From CAWIJJ01 sp963836405 (GTDB taxonomy: Bacteria; Acidobacteriota; Terriglobia; Bryobacterales; Bryobacteraceae), in the NCBI GenBank assembly GCA_963836405.1, contig CAWIJL010000003.1, forward strand, positions 496,001 through 560,000: a stretch of DNA of 64,000 nt, written 5' to 3'. The translations under genes and the position numbers were made by a program. The notes beneath the pieces are model-generated. The model made no database searches. It saw nothing but the letters and a program-made list of their open reading frames with translations, and had not been told where the DNA came from. The number at the start of each line of letters is the position of its first letter. The first letter of the stretch is position 1. Positions 50,529-58,462 of the stretch are shown in pieces.

Positions 50529-51389
50529 ATGCGGTGGACACCGGGTGGCGTCAGTTCGGATATCGAAGACCGGCGCGGATCGGGCGGCGGCTTCGGTTTC
50601 GGAGGAGGCGGGATGCGGCTGGGACTCGGCGGGACTCTCGTCGTGCTGGTTCTCAGTGTGATCTTCGGACGTAATTTCTTTTCCGATCTCGGAGGAGGCT
50701 CCGCGGCTCCGGCATCCGGTTCTTACGCGGAACGCTCCGCCGATCCCAATCGCGATGCCGGCGAGCGGCGCGAAGTCCAATTTGTCTCGTTTGTTCTCGA
50801 CGACGCGCAAAATACCTGGGAGACCCTTCTCGCGCAGAACGGAAACCAATACCGGCACGCGAAACTGGTGCTGTTTCGCGACGTCACCGATTCCGGCTGC
50901 GGAACCGCCCAATCCGCTACCGGCCCGTTCTATTGTCCCGAAGACGAAAAAGTCTATATCGACCTCGGCTTCTTCGACGAACTCAGCCGGCGCTTCGGCG
51001 CCCCGGGCGAGTTCGCTCAAGCCTACGTGCTGGCACACGAAATCGGCCACCACGTGCAGAAATTACTCGGCATCGAACAGCGCGTCAGCCGTCTCCAACA
51101 GGCCGAACCCGCGCGGCGCAATGAACTGTCCGTCCAACTCGAATTGCAGGCCGATTGCCTCGCCGGCGTCTGGGGCAATTCCACCCGGGAGCGCAACCTC
51201 GTCGACCGCTCCGATATCGCAGCCGGCATGAACGCGGCCGCCGCCGTTGGCGACGACCGCCTCCAAAGGATGGCACAAGGCCGGGTCAGCCCCGAGTCCT
51301 TCACGCACGGCTCTTCCGAGCAGCGCATGAATTCTTTCCGGCGTGGGCTCGACTCCGGCGATCTCTCCGCCTGTTCCGCTACCCGGTAA
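50529..51389 (+). CDS. Neutral zinc metallopeptidase (YpfJ family)
   Basis: The 286-residue protein is of the YpfJ / putative neutral zinc metallopeptidase type. It has a Gly-rich N-terminus (GGGFGFGGGGM), one transmembrane helix near residues 31-48, and a catalytic domain with YCPEDEKVYIDLGFFDEL, of which CPEDEKVYID is typical, and the HExxH motif HEIGHHVQ near residue 172. QADCLAGVWG gives the likely third metal ligand region. QGRVSPESFTHGSSEQRM is the typical C-terminus, of which PESFTHGSSEQR matches closely. Substrate unknown. It stands between the ADOP permease and the Flp pilins. Confidence 0.9.
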   Translation: MRWTPGGVSSDIEDRRGSGGGFGFGGGGMRLGLGGTLVVLVLSVIFGRNFFSDLGGGSAAPASGSYAERSADPNRDAGERREVQFVSFVLDDAQNTWETLLAQNGNQYRHAKLVLFRDVTDSGCGTAQSATGPFYCPEDEKVYIDLGFFDELSRRFGAPGEFAQAYVLAHEIGHHVQKLLGIEQRVSRLQQAEPARRNELSVQLELQADCLAGVWGNSTRERNLVDRSDIAAGMNAAAAVGDDRLQRMAQGRVSPESFTHGSSEQRMNSFRRGLDSGDLSACSATR

Positions 51390-51400
51390 CTGGTGCGCGC

Positions 51401-51592
51401 TTACTGCACGCTCGAGTTGATGATGGACCCGATCTTGGTGAACACCTGGTTGACCGTTCCGCTCAAACCAGGCATGCATGCCACCGCCGCCACCGCCACC
51501 AGGCCCGCTGCCAGTGCGTATTCCACCAGATCCTGCCCGCGGGTGTCGTTCCAGACCCGCAGTTTGAGCATCGCTTCCTGAGTCTTTCTCAT
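51401..51592 (-). CDS. flp: Flp-family type IVb pilin 1
   Basis: The 63-residue prepilin has a charged leader, a Gly/Gln processing site in TRGQDLVEYALAAG (cleavage after Gly puts Glu at +5), a hydrophobic helix (VAVAAVACMPGL) and a short hydrophilic tail ending in KIGSIINSSVQ. These are the features of Flp pilins that the TadV/CpaA peptidase processes and the Tad machine assembles. A second Flp-type gene is 21 bases upstream on the same strand; the two share most of their mature sequence. The leader of 20 or so residues is longer than that of the second copy. Confidence 0.92.
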   Translation of the reverse strand: MRKTQEAMLKLRVWNDTRGQDLVEYALAAGLVAVAAVACMPGLSGTVNQVFTKIGSIINSSVQ

Positions 51593-51613
51593 TTCCCGTT
51601 CCTCCTTTCCGCC

Positions 51614-51790
51614 CTAGCCCACGCTCGAGTTGATGATCGAGCCGATTTTCACGAACACTGTGCTGACCGTCGTGGTGAGGGCCGGCATCGCAGCCACCGC
51701 CGCAACCGCGACCATTCCGGCCGCCAGTGCGTACTCAACCAGGTCTTGTCCGTCTGTTTCCTGCCAAAACCGTTTCCAAAATGGGTTCAT
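51614..51790 (-). CDS. flp: Flp-family type IVb pilin 2
   Basis: The 58-residue prepilin resembles the previous one: leader with DGQDLVEYALAAG (Gly/Gln cleavage, Glu at +5), helix VAVAAVAAMPAL and tail TVFVKIGSIINSSVG. The ATG at 51790 is used; a longer frame upstream lacks pilin character. Two adjacent Flp genes could give a major and a minor pilin, or reflect recent duplication. They share strand with cpaE upstream but are separated from it by a 118-base gap. Confidence 0.92.
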   Translation of the reverse strand: MNPFWKRFWQETDGQDLVEYALAAGMVAVAAVAAMPALTTTVSTVFVKIGSIINSSVG

Positions 51791-51908
51791 ATTCCGTCCT
51801 ATCCGACTCGGGGGGTCTGAAATGAAACTAACATCGGACGCGACGGTAAAAAATCCGTCGGAGCGCTTAGTTTGCGCGGTGTTCTGCCTCAGGGTGAGGT
51901 GCGTAACC

Positions 51909-53087
51909 TTACTTGCGCAGGTGCAGGCGCTCCATCCAGGAGGCCGGTTTCTTCTCCACCGGCTTTTCCCCCGCAAGTTGCCGGCTCAGCGCCTGTATGC
52001 TGCTTCGGAACTTGGATCGCGATGCCACCGGCTTGCCTTCGAGCAGCGCGTCCTGCACCAGTTCATAGTCGCTGCAGAGCAGCGCGAACGGCTCCAGGTG
52101 CAGCGCCGACTGAATGTCTTCCCGCTTCAGCCCCAGCGCGGGCGTGTAGCGATTGACGATCAGGCGCAGGCGCGATCGTTCGCCCAGCACTCCGTCCAGG
52201 AACTCCAGGCCGCGGCGCGTGGCGTGCACCGCCGCCAGTTCGTTGGTGGTGACCAGCAGAATCTGGTCCGCGGCCGCCGCGAATCCGGAATCCGCGGCCA
52301 CCCGCAGGTCCGGCATGTCCACCACGATCGCGTCGTACTGTTCCTGCCAGAAACTGCCCAGGGCGGCCGCCATGCCGGCGCCCAGTTCGATCGCGCCGGC
52401 CGGGACTTCCGGCGCCGGCAGTACATGAATTCCGCCGAAAGAGGTCCGCAGCCGCCGCCAGAGGTCGTCGTCCAGCCGCTCCCAGTCCCGCGCCACATCG
52501 CCCAGGTGAAACTCGGCCTTCAATTTGAGCATGAACCCGATGCTCCCCGCCAGAGGGTCGGCATCCACCAGCAGGACCTTGCGACCGCCGTCTGAGTGAA
52601 GATGAAGGGCAAGGTGCGCCGCCACCGTGCTGGCCCCGCAGCCGGGCTTGCCCGGGACCGTGCAATATAGCGTGCCCCGGCTCCTCGAACGCTGCGGCGC
52701 GGATCGCTCCATCAGCCGGTCGAAAACCCCGCGCACCGCCTCCTCCGTGGGATCGGCCAGAAACTCGCACGCCCCCCGGCGCAGGCAGCGAAGGATCAGA
52801 TCGGCATCTTTTTCCTGGTGCAGCGCCACTACCGGCATCATCCCCAGAACCTCCGCCATCAGCGCCAGCGCCCGTTCGGCATCCGTTTTGACGTCCAGAA
52901 AGCAGATGTTGGACCGCTTGTGAATCGCCAGCGCTTCGCTCTCGCCCGGAGGCGGGTACTCGCCGGTGATATACGTGTCCGCCATTCCCATCCCCAGCAG
53001 CGCCGTGCCGGTGCGCCTCGACAGTTCGGGATGCGGGCAAACCAGAAGCGGCTTCCAGTGAAGCATGGTCGAATGTTCAAGCGGCAT
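51909..53087 (-). CDS. cpaE: Pilus assembly ATPase CpaE/TadZ
   Basis: CpaE/TadZ is a MinD/ParA-like ATPase that places the Tad pilus machine in the cell. The 392-residue protein has an atypical receiver-like domain in residues 1-130 and a ParA-like domain from about residue 137: TVPGKPGCGASTVAAHLAL as a deviant Walker A, LLVDADPLAGSIG, and VVDMPDLR. Walker A reads GKPGCGAST, that is, it lacks the central Lys of the classic motif, as in several TadZ proteins. It is divergent from the tadG-like gene by 147 bases and forms one strand group with the Flp pilins. Confidence 0.88.
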   Translation of the reverse strand: MPLEHSTMLHWKPLLVCPHPELSRRTGTALLGMGMADTYITGEYPPPGESEALAIHKRSNICFLDVKTDAERALALMAEVLGMMPVVALHQEKDADLILRCLRRGACEFLADPTEEAVRGVFDRLMERSAPQRSRSRGTLYCTVPGKPGCGASTVAAHLALHLHSDGGRKVLLVDADPLAGSIGFMLKLKAEFHLGDVARDWERLDDDLWRRLRTSFGGIHVLPAPEVPAGAIELGAGMAAALGSFWQEQYDAIVVDMPDLRVAADSGFAAAADQILLVTTNELAAVHATRRGLEFLDGVLGERSRLRLIVNRYTPALGLKREDIQSALHLEPFALLCSDYELVQDALLEGKPVASRSKFRSSIQALSRQLAGEKPVEKKPASWMERLHLRK

Positions 53088-53164
53088 GGTCCGTGTTCTC
53101 TCACCCCTTTGATCGGCCTTCGGAGGCTGGACCTTTAGGTTGCAGGCGCTTGAGGCGAAAAAAC

Positions 53165-53189
53165 CGCCGGATTCGGCAAAACGCCGGAT
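53165..53189 (+). repeat. Direct repeat CGCCGGAT in the cpaE-tadG intergenic region
   Basis: CGCCGGAT occurs at 53165-53172 and 53182-53189, 17 bases apart start to start, in the divergent promoter region. It could be a binding site for a regulator, or be chance in GC-rich DNA. Confidence 0.3.
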
Positions 53190-53234
53190 AGTATGTTCGC
53201 GAAACCGGCCGTACCCTTCAGTGGGAGCCTACGG

Positions 53235-54305
53235 ATGCAGAAAACCAACCGGACACAGCCGGCGCGGGGATTCGTGCTCATCACGGCCGCCGTTTCTCTG
53301 GCGGCGCTGCTGGCGCTCACCGGCCTGGCAGTCGATGTAGGCCATCTCTACGTGGTTCGCGCTGAACTCCAGGTCTTTGCGGATGAAGCCGCCATGTCGG
53401 CCGCCTTTGAACTGGACGGCACCGCCGCCGGCCTCAACCGGGCGCGCGACACAGCCGCCTCTGGTCCGCTCGCCGGCGGCGCGCGCAACCGCTGGAATTT
53501 TTCCACCGCCACGGTCGCCGGCGCGGCCGTGCAGTTTGCGACAACGTCCGTGGGTCCGTTTGTAACCAGCCCGGGCTCGGCCGCCGGCATGCGCTACGTG
53601 CGCGTTCGCGCGGCCTCGTCGGTCCCGCTTTACTTCCTTCCCGTGGTTCCCGGCATCGGCTCCGCCCAGGCGGTCTCGGCTGTGGCCGTGGCCGGACAGG
53701 TGCCCGCCGGCTCTCTCGGCAACGGCCTCGCCCCTTTCGCGCCTAGCGCCCACAACCCGCTCGATCCCGCCTTCGGATTTACCGTGGGCCAAAGCTACAC
53801 ACTGCGTTGGGCTCCGGGAGGCCAGAGAAACAAGGAAGGAGGCTCCTGCCCCGGAGATGCGGGCTTCGACCCCGGCAGCGCCAGTGAGCGCGGCTATATG
53901 GATGTGGGGCAGGGCTCCGGCGCCTCCGCGCTGCGTGCCGCCGTGGTCGACAACAGCTACTTTTTGCCCGCTCCCCTGCAAATCGGAGACGCCGTGAACA
54001 TGTACAGCGGGCAGGAAAGCGTGCCGGACGCCGTCGAACTGCGCTTCCGCCAGGACACAGACCTCAGCGCCGCAACCTACGGCGCCTACACCGGCAACGG
54101 GCGCCGTATCCTCGTCACCGCCATCACCGATTCGGCCGATCCGCCCCACGTCGTCGGCTTCGGGTCTTTCTTTCTTCACCCGGTCCCCTGCGGCACCAAA
54201 AACACCACTCCCTGTTGTGCGGAGTACATCGGCGCGGCGGTGGTTTCCGGGCGCTGGAAGGGCGCCGGGGGCCCTGGCCTGTACCAGGTGGAGTTGGCGC
54301 AATGA
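53235..54305 (+). CDS. TadG-like pilus assembly protein
   Basis: The protein, 356 residues from the ATG at 53235, starts with a short basic tail and a TadE/TadG-like N-terminal helix (GFVLITAAVSLAALLALTG, near residues 12-30), then DVGHLYVVRAELQVFADEAA, of which DVGHLYVVRAELQ.ADEAA is the TadG/Flp-like hallmark. The remainder is a beta-rich periplasmic domain with few conserved features. TadG and TadE-type proteins are minor pseudopilins of the Tad pilus. GGGAG nine bases before the ATG supports this start. The stop overlaps the next gene by ATGA. Confidence 0.82.
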   Translation: MQKTNRTQPARGFVLITAAVSLAALLALTGLAVDVGHLYVVRAELQVFADEAAMSAAFELDGTAAGLNRARDTAASGPLAGGARNRWNFSTATVAGAAVQFATTSVGPFVTSPGSAAGMRYVRVRAASSVPLYFLPVVPGIGSAQAVSAVAVAGQVPAGSLGNGLAPFAPSAHNPLDPAFGFTVGQSYTLRWAPGGQRNKEGGSCPGDAGFDPGSASERGYMDVGQGSGASALRAAVVDNSYFLPAPLQIGDAVNMYSGQESVPDAVELRFRQDTDLSAATYGAYTGNGRRILVTAITDSADPPHVVGFGSFFLHPVPCGTKNTTPCCAEYIGAAVVSGRWKGAGGPGLYQVELAQ

Positions 54306-54748
54306 GCCGGGGTGCGGGCCGCCGGATGCCGCGACGGGCCGGCAACGCCGTACTGGAATTCGCGCTCGTTTTGCCCCTGTTCTGGGCGATTCTGGCGGGC
54401 GGCGTCCGCCTCGGTTTCTCGGCGTATGTCTACCAGTCGCTGCTCAATTCGGTAGCCGGCGCCGGCCGCTACGCCGCGCGCGTGGACTTCGACGAACCCA
54501 GCCATACATTCGCCGCCCGCGTCCGTAACATGGCCGTGTACGGATCGCCTTCAGGCGGTGGCGCCGCCCTGGTTCCCGGCCTGACCACCGATCAGATCTC
54601 CGTCACCTGGTCGCTCGACTCCCGCGGCGTCCCCGCCACCATCACGGTGGCGGTGAACGGCTATTGGGTCAACGCGGTCTTTCAGAGCTTTACCTTCGCC
54701 GGAAAGCCGGCGGTGACGGTGCGCTACGCGGGGTCGTACAAGTCATGA
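54302..54748 (+). CDS. tadE: TadE-like pseudopilin 1
   Basis: The 148-residue protein has a TadE-type N-terminus RRAGNAVLEFALVLPLFWAILAGG, of which GNAVLEFALVLPLFW is typical of pseudopilins, with Glu near +5. A periplasmic domain of low conservation follows. Such proteins are processed by the Tad prepilin peptidase and are minor parts of the pilus. The ATG overlaps the upstream TGA (ATGA), and its own TGA overlaps the next gene, so the three pseudopilin genes are translationally coupled. Confidence 0.88.
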   Translation: MSRGAGRRMPRRAGNAVLEFALVLPLFWAILAGGVRLGFSAYVYQSLLNSVAGAGRYAARVDFDEPSHTFAARVRNMAVYGSPSGGGAALVPGLTTDQISVTWSLDSRGVPATITVAVNGYWVNAVFQSFTFAGKPAVTVRYAGSYKS

Positions 54749-55158
54749 CACGGAGGCGCGGCTCGACCCTGGTCGAATCGGCATTGGTGCTGATGCTGTT
54801 TCTGGTTCTGCTCCTGGGCGTCATGGATTTCGCGCAGATCCTGTTTTTTCACCAGGCGCTGACCGATCGCGTGCGCAGCGGCGCTCGCTATGCCGTGGTG
54901 CACCCCTGGGATACGGCCGCGGTGCAGCGGTATGTCGCGGCCAACAGCGCTGACCCTGGCGTCGCCTCGTTCCTGTTCGGCATAACGCCCGACATGGTGC
55001 AGGTCCTGCATTACGACGCGGGAACGGCGTCGGATCGCATCGAGGTGCGTATTTCCGCCTATCGCATGCGCTTTCTTTCGCCCTGGCTCAGCGGCGCCTT
55101 CACCCCCGGTCCGTTCCGCGCGGTCATGCCCGTCGAAAGCGCCGGTGTGGCCAACTAG
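54745..55158 (+). CDS. tadE: TadE-like pseudopilin 2
   Basis: The 137-residue protein has the pattern RRRGSTLVESALVLMLFLVLLLGVMDFAQI, with GSTLVESALVLMLF as the pseudopilin motif; the Glu again sits near +5. The periplasmic part ends in RAVMPVESAGVAN. It resembles TadE rather than TadG because of its length. It overlaps the previous gene by ATGA. Its end faces the small membrane protein gene on -. Confidence 0.88.
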   Translation: MTRRRGSTLVESALVLMLFLVLLLGVMDFAQILFFHQALTDRVRSGARYAVVHPWDTAAVQRYVAANSADPGVASFLFGITPDMVQVLHYDAGTASDRIEVRISAYRMRFLSPWLSGAFTPGPFRAVMPVESAGVAN

Positions 55159-55167
55159 CGGCGCGCT

Positions 55168-55443
55168 TCACAGCCGGGCAATGGCGGTCAGGTTCCAGGC
55201 GACGCAGGCCAGAAAAAACAGGTTCAACCGGCGCAGCAGGCCGGTGCTGCCCCGCTTCCACGCAAAAAAAGCCAGGCCCCCCGCCGCGGCTTTGAGCAAC
55301 CCCAGCGACACTGCCGGCGAGCCGGTCAGCGCCACGATGCCGGCCACCAGAGGGTTGCCTTCCCGAATTCCAAGGTGAAGAAACCAAACGGTCGTAGCCA
55401 GGTCGCAGCCTTGCAGCAGGAGAAACAGGAGAAGTTGGAACAT
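55168..55443 (-). CDS. Small DUF5658-like membrane protein
   Basis: The 91-residue protein has three hydrophobic helices and the family-like run QGCDLATTVWFLHLGIREGNPLV, of which DLATTVWFLHLG and EGNPL are the recognisable parts. Proteins of this kind (DUF5658-like) are widespread and uncharacterised. The gene is on the minus strand inside the Tad locus, convergent with the pseudopilin genes. A Tad role is possible but unproven. Confidence 0.72.
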   Translation of the reverse strand: MFQLLLFLLLQGCDLATTVWFLHLGIREGNPLVAGIVALTGSPAVSLGLLKAAAGGLAFFAWKRGSTGLLRRLNLFFLACVAWNLTAIARL

Positions 55444-55565
55444 TCCCTAACCTTGAGGGCCGCGCGCCTTCGCTGCAAGCCTGGGAGTCCTGGTACTTCG
55501 GCCGGGATTCGCGCTTGTTCCTCAAGAATCCGGCGGGATCGGTCGATCTGTGTTGTGGAAGCGTG

Positions 55566-57122
55566 ATGCCCTCAGCTAAAGCCGTTCGGCGCCTGCCCCT
55601 GTGGCTGCACAGGCTTCTGGTGCCGTCATTTGTCGATCTTTTCTTCGTGACGCTGCTGCTGGCCGCCTTCGCCCGGCCGGGCGGGCTTGAGGCCCTGCTC
55701 GCCGACGGCGATACCGGCTGGCACATCCGCACCGGTCAACTGGTGCTCGCCACCGGGTCTGTGCCGGTGACCGACCCGTTTTCCTTCACCCGCCCCGGCG
55801 ACCCGTGGTTTGCCTGGGAATGGCTCTCGGATACGCTTTTCGCCCTCGTATTTGGGCGGCTCGGCCTGGCCGGCGTTGCCGCCTTGTCGGCGGTGGTGCT
55901 CGCCCTGGCCGCGGCAGCGTTGTTCTGCTGGCTGTTGCGGCGGGAGTCCGGCCTGTGGATCGCGCTGGCGTTGACCCTGGCGGCTGTGAGCGCCTCCACC
56001 GTCCACTACCTGGCTCGCCCGCACGTGTTTTCAATCCTGTTCTATACCTTGACCCTGTGGCTGCTCGATGAGGATGCGGGCCGTGCCGGTGCGCGCCTGT
56101 GGCTGCTTGCGCCGATGTGCGCCCTGTGGGCCAACCTGCACGCCGGGTTCGTCGTGCTGCCTGCCACCGTTCTGCTGGCAGCCGCCGTGTCTTTGGCGCG
56201 GAGCCGTTCGGGAGCGGCGCTGCGCTTCGCATCGGTTTCGCTCGCCTGCGTCGCCGCCAGCCTTTTGAATCCCTACGGATGGCGCCTGCACGCGCACGTC
56301 TTCGCCTACCTGAATTCGTCCTGGATCCTCGAACACGTGCAGGAGTTTCAATCTCCCAATATCCGCACAGAGGGGATGCTGCTGTTCGCCGTCCTGCTGC
56401 TGGCCGCAGCGGCGCTTGCCTCCCGGACCATGGCGCGCGGCCGCTGGATGGAAGGATTGCTGGTCCTGGTCTGGGGTTTCGCCGCACTCCGTTCCGCGCG
56501 CCACATCCCGCTGTTCGCGGTGGCGGCCGCGCCTGTCGTGGCCGGCGAATTCGCTCTCTGGTATGCCCGGCGAGTATCGTTGGCGGGGCCGCGCTCCTTG
56601 TGGCGCGCCGTCGGCGAGCTGGCCAGCGAACTCGGCCGCGGGCGCCACGCCAGCCTCTGGATGGCGGCCGCCGCGGTGGCCATGATCGCGGGAAGAGGGC
56701 TCGCCCCGGAGTCCGGTTTTCCCCGCAGCCACTTCCCTGTGGCCGCGCTCGAAAAAAACCAGGAGCGGCTGCTCGCCGGCGCCGCGCCCCGCATCCTCAG
56801 TTCCGACCAGTGGGCCGATTACCTGATCTTCCGCCTCTTTCCCCGCCAGCGGGTCTTCTTCGACGGTCGCAGCGATTTCTACGGCCCGCGCCTCGGCGCC
56901 GATTACCGCGTTTTGCAGTCCGGCACCGGCAACTGGCGCGAACTGCTGGACCGCTATCGCTTCGACCTGGCTCTCCTGCCGCGGTCCTGGCCGCTCAGTA
57001 CCGTGCTCACCCGCGAGCCGGAATGGCGGCTCCTGTACCAGGACTCTGAAGCGGTTCTGGTCGAGCGAGTACCGGGCTCGAACCAGGCCGCGCGCGCCGT
57101 CGCGCCGGGAGTCCGCCCGTGA
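55566..57122 (+). CDS. Polytopic membrane protein, GT-C glycosyltransferase-like
   Basis: The 518-residue protein has about ten hydrophobic helices and an N-terminal loop reading GDTGWHIRTGQLVLATGSVP, then DPFSFTRPGDPWFAWEWLSD (of which WEWLSD is typical). This pattern is shared by GT-C-like glycosyltransferase-related membrane proteins; Asp-rich loops near the start could bind a lipid-linked sugar. The C-terminal soluble part (residues 400-518) includes SSDQWADYLIFRLFPRQRVFFDGRSDFYG, of which QRVFFDGRSDFYG is recognisable. It lies between pseudopilin genes and cpaA and overlaps cpaA by 4 bases, so it is cotranscribed. It may glycosylate pilin, which is an inference from position. Confidence 0.7.
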   Translation: MPSAKAVRRLPLWLHRLLVPSFVDLFFVTLLLAAFARPGGLEALLADGDTGWHIRTGQLVLATGSVPVTDPFSFTRPGDPWFAWEWLSDTLFALVFGRLGLAGVAALSAVVLALAAAALFCWLLRRESGLWIALALTLAAVSASTVHYLARPHVFSILFYTLTLWLLDEDAGRAGARLWLLAPMCALWANLHAGFVVLPATVLLAAAVSLARSRSGAALRFASVSLACVAASLLNPYGWRLHAHVFAYLNSSWILEHVQEFQSPNIRTEGMLLFAVLLLAAAALASRTMARGRWMEGLLVLVWGFAALRSARHIPLFAVAAAPVVAGEFALWYARRVSLAGPRSLWRAVGELASELGRGRHASLWMAAAAVAMIAGRGLAPESGFPRSHFPVAALEKNQERLLAGAAPRILSSDQWADYLIFRLFPRQRVFFDGRSDFYGPRLGADYRVLQSGTGNWRELLDRYRFDLALLPRSWPLSTVLTREPEWRLLYQDSEAVLVERVPGSNQAARAVAPGVRP

Positions 57123-57538
57123 GCGGCGTCGAAATTGCCGTCCTGGCCTTGGGGTGCGGCGCCGTAGTCGAAGACCTGCGCCGCCGCACCATCGCCAACT
57201 GGCTCACTGGCTCCGGCTTGCTCGCAGGCCTCGTACTGGCTTCGTCCTCAGGCGGCGGCCGCGGCTTCCTGCTGGCACTGGGCGGCGCCGCGGCGGGGTT
57301 CGCGCTGTTCTGGATCTGCTACCGGCTGGGCGGGCTGGGCGGCGGCGATCTCAAACTGATGGCCGCGTTCGGCGCGTTGCTGGGACCGGCGGCGATTGTC
57401 ACCGCGGCTGTTCTAGCCGCCATCGCGGGTGCCCTGCTGGCGGGACTGATCCTGCTGGTGCGGCCCCGCACCGCCGCCATTCCATATGCTCCGGCGATTG
57501 TAGCGGGAGCCTGGCTGGCTCTGCTGGGGGGGAGATAG
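57119..57538 (+). CDS. cpaA: Prepilin peptidase CpaA/TadV (A24 family)
   Basis: CpaA/TadV is the aspartic prepilin peptidase that cuts Flp and pseudopilins. The 139-residue protein begins at a GTG (57119). Its two catalytic Asp residues are visible: one in VVEDLRRRTIANW near residue 18 and the other in GGGDLKLMAAFG near residue 80 (GxGD motif). It has about five helices. The start overlaps the GT-C-like gene by 4 bases, and cpaB follows after 3 bases. Confidence 0.92.
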   Translation: MSGVEIAVLALGCGAVVEDLRRRTIANWLTGSGLLAGLVLASSSGGGRGFLLALGGAAAGFALFWICYRLGGLGGGDLKLMAAFGALLGPAAIVTAAVLAAIAGALLAGLILLVRPRTAAIPYAPAIVAGAWLALLGGR

Positions 57539-57541
57539 CGC

Positions 57542-58462
57542 ATGCGCATCGACCGTCGTTTTGCGATCGTGATGGGCGCGAGCCTGCTGTGGGGACTGCT
57601 GGTGGCCACCGTTTTTTACCGTGTGGCGGGCGGGGGCAGCGGGAACTTCCGGCGGTCGGAACAGGAAAAATCGATGGTGGTGGCCGGCCGGTTGTTGTCG
57701 GTGGGGGCCATGGTGACCCGCGAGGCCGTCAAAATCCGCCAGGTTCCGGAGAGCTTTTTTCCTTCGGGCGGCTTCTCGAAAATCGAAGATGTCGTCGACC
57801 GTCCCGTGATCAGCCCGATGCAGGCAGACGAGCCGGTGCTCGAATCGCGCATCGCGGCCGTCGGTGCCGGTCTCGGACTGGCGCCGATGATACCCGCCGG
57901 CATGCGCGCCATTTCGGTGCGCGTGAACGACGTGGTGGGCGTGGCCGGCTTCGTGCTGCCAGGCATGCGCGTGGACGTGCTCGTCACCGGCCGTCCGCCG
58001 GGGCGGGCCGACACCTACACCCGCACCGTCCTGCAAAACATCACCGTGCTTTCCGCCGGACAGACAATTCAAACGGACGGCAAGAGCCAGTCCATCGTCG
58101 CTCCCGTGGTCACCCTGCTGGTGAACCCCTCGGAAGCCGAGTTCCTCACCCTGGCTAACAACGAAGGCCACATTCAATTGGTGCTCCGCAACTCTTCCGA
58201 CAACCAGATCGCGGCGGCCCACGGCCGCCAGACGTTGGAATTGTTCGCCCCAGGCGGCGAACCCGCGCCTCCGCCTGCGGTCTCGAACCCGGTTCCGGCC
58301 CCCGTGGCGGCGAAGCCGCGTCCCGCCCGCCAGCCCGAGCCGGCCCCGCCGCCGGTGCAGCCGGCGGCGGCTCCCCTGCCCGAACCGGCGCAGGTGGTGA
58401 TGATCCGGGGCAGTACCAAGACGGTGGAGCCGGCCGCTCCCCGGCCCGGAGGGTCCAAATGA
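57542..58462 (+). CDS. cpaB: Flp pilus assembly protein CpaB/RcpC
   Basis: CpaB/RcpC is a periplasmic protein with a SAF domain that binds peptidoglycan or the secretin. The 306-residue protein has an N-terminal helix (about residues 9-24), a SAF-like domain (AGRLLSVGAMVTREAVKIRQVPE, of which SVGAMVTREAV fits), and RAISVRVNDVVGVAGFVLPGMRVDVLV, of which GVAGFVLPGMRVDVL is family-typical. The C-terminus is a Pro/Ala-rich low-complexity tail. The ATG is 3 bases after cpaA and the stop overlaps cpaC by 4 bases. Confidence 0.92.
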   Translation: MRIDRRFAIVMGASLLWGLLVATVFYRVAGGGSGNFRRSEQEKSMVVAGRLLSVGAMVTREAVKIRQVPESFFPSGGFSKIEDVVDRPVISPMQADEPVLESRIAAVGAGLGLAPMIPAGMRAISVRVNDVVGVAGFVLPGMRVDVLVTGRPPGRADTYTRTVLQNITVLSAGQTIQTDGKSQSIVAPVVTLLVNPSEAEFLTLANNEGHIQLVLRNSSDNQIAAAHGRQTLELFAPGGEPAPPPAVSNPVPAPVAAKPRPARQPEPAPPPVQPAAAPLPEPAQVVMIRGSTKTVEPAAPRPGGSK

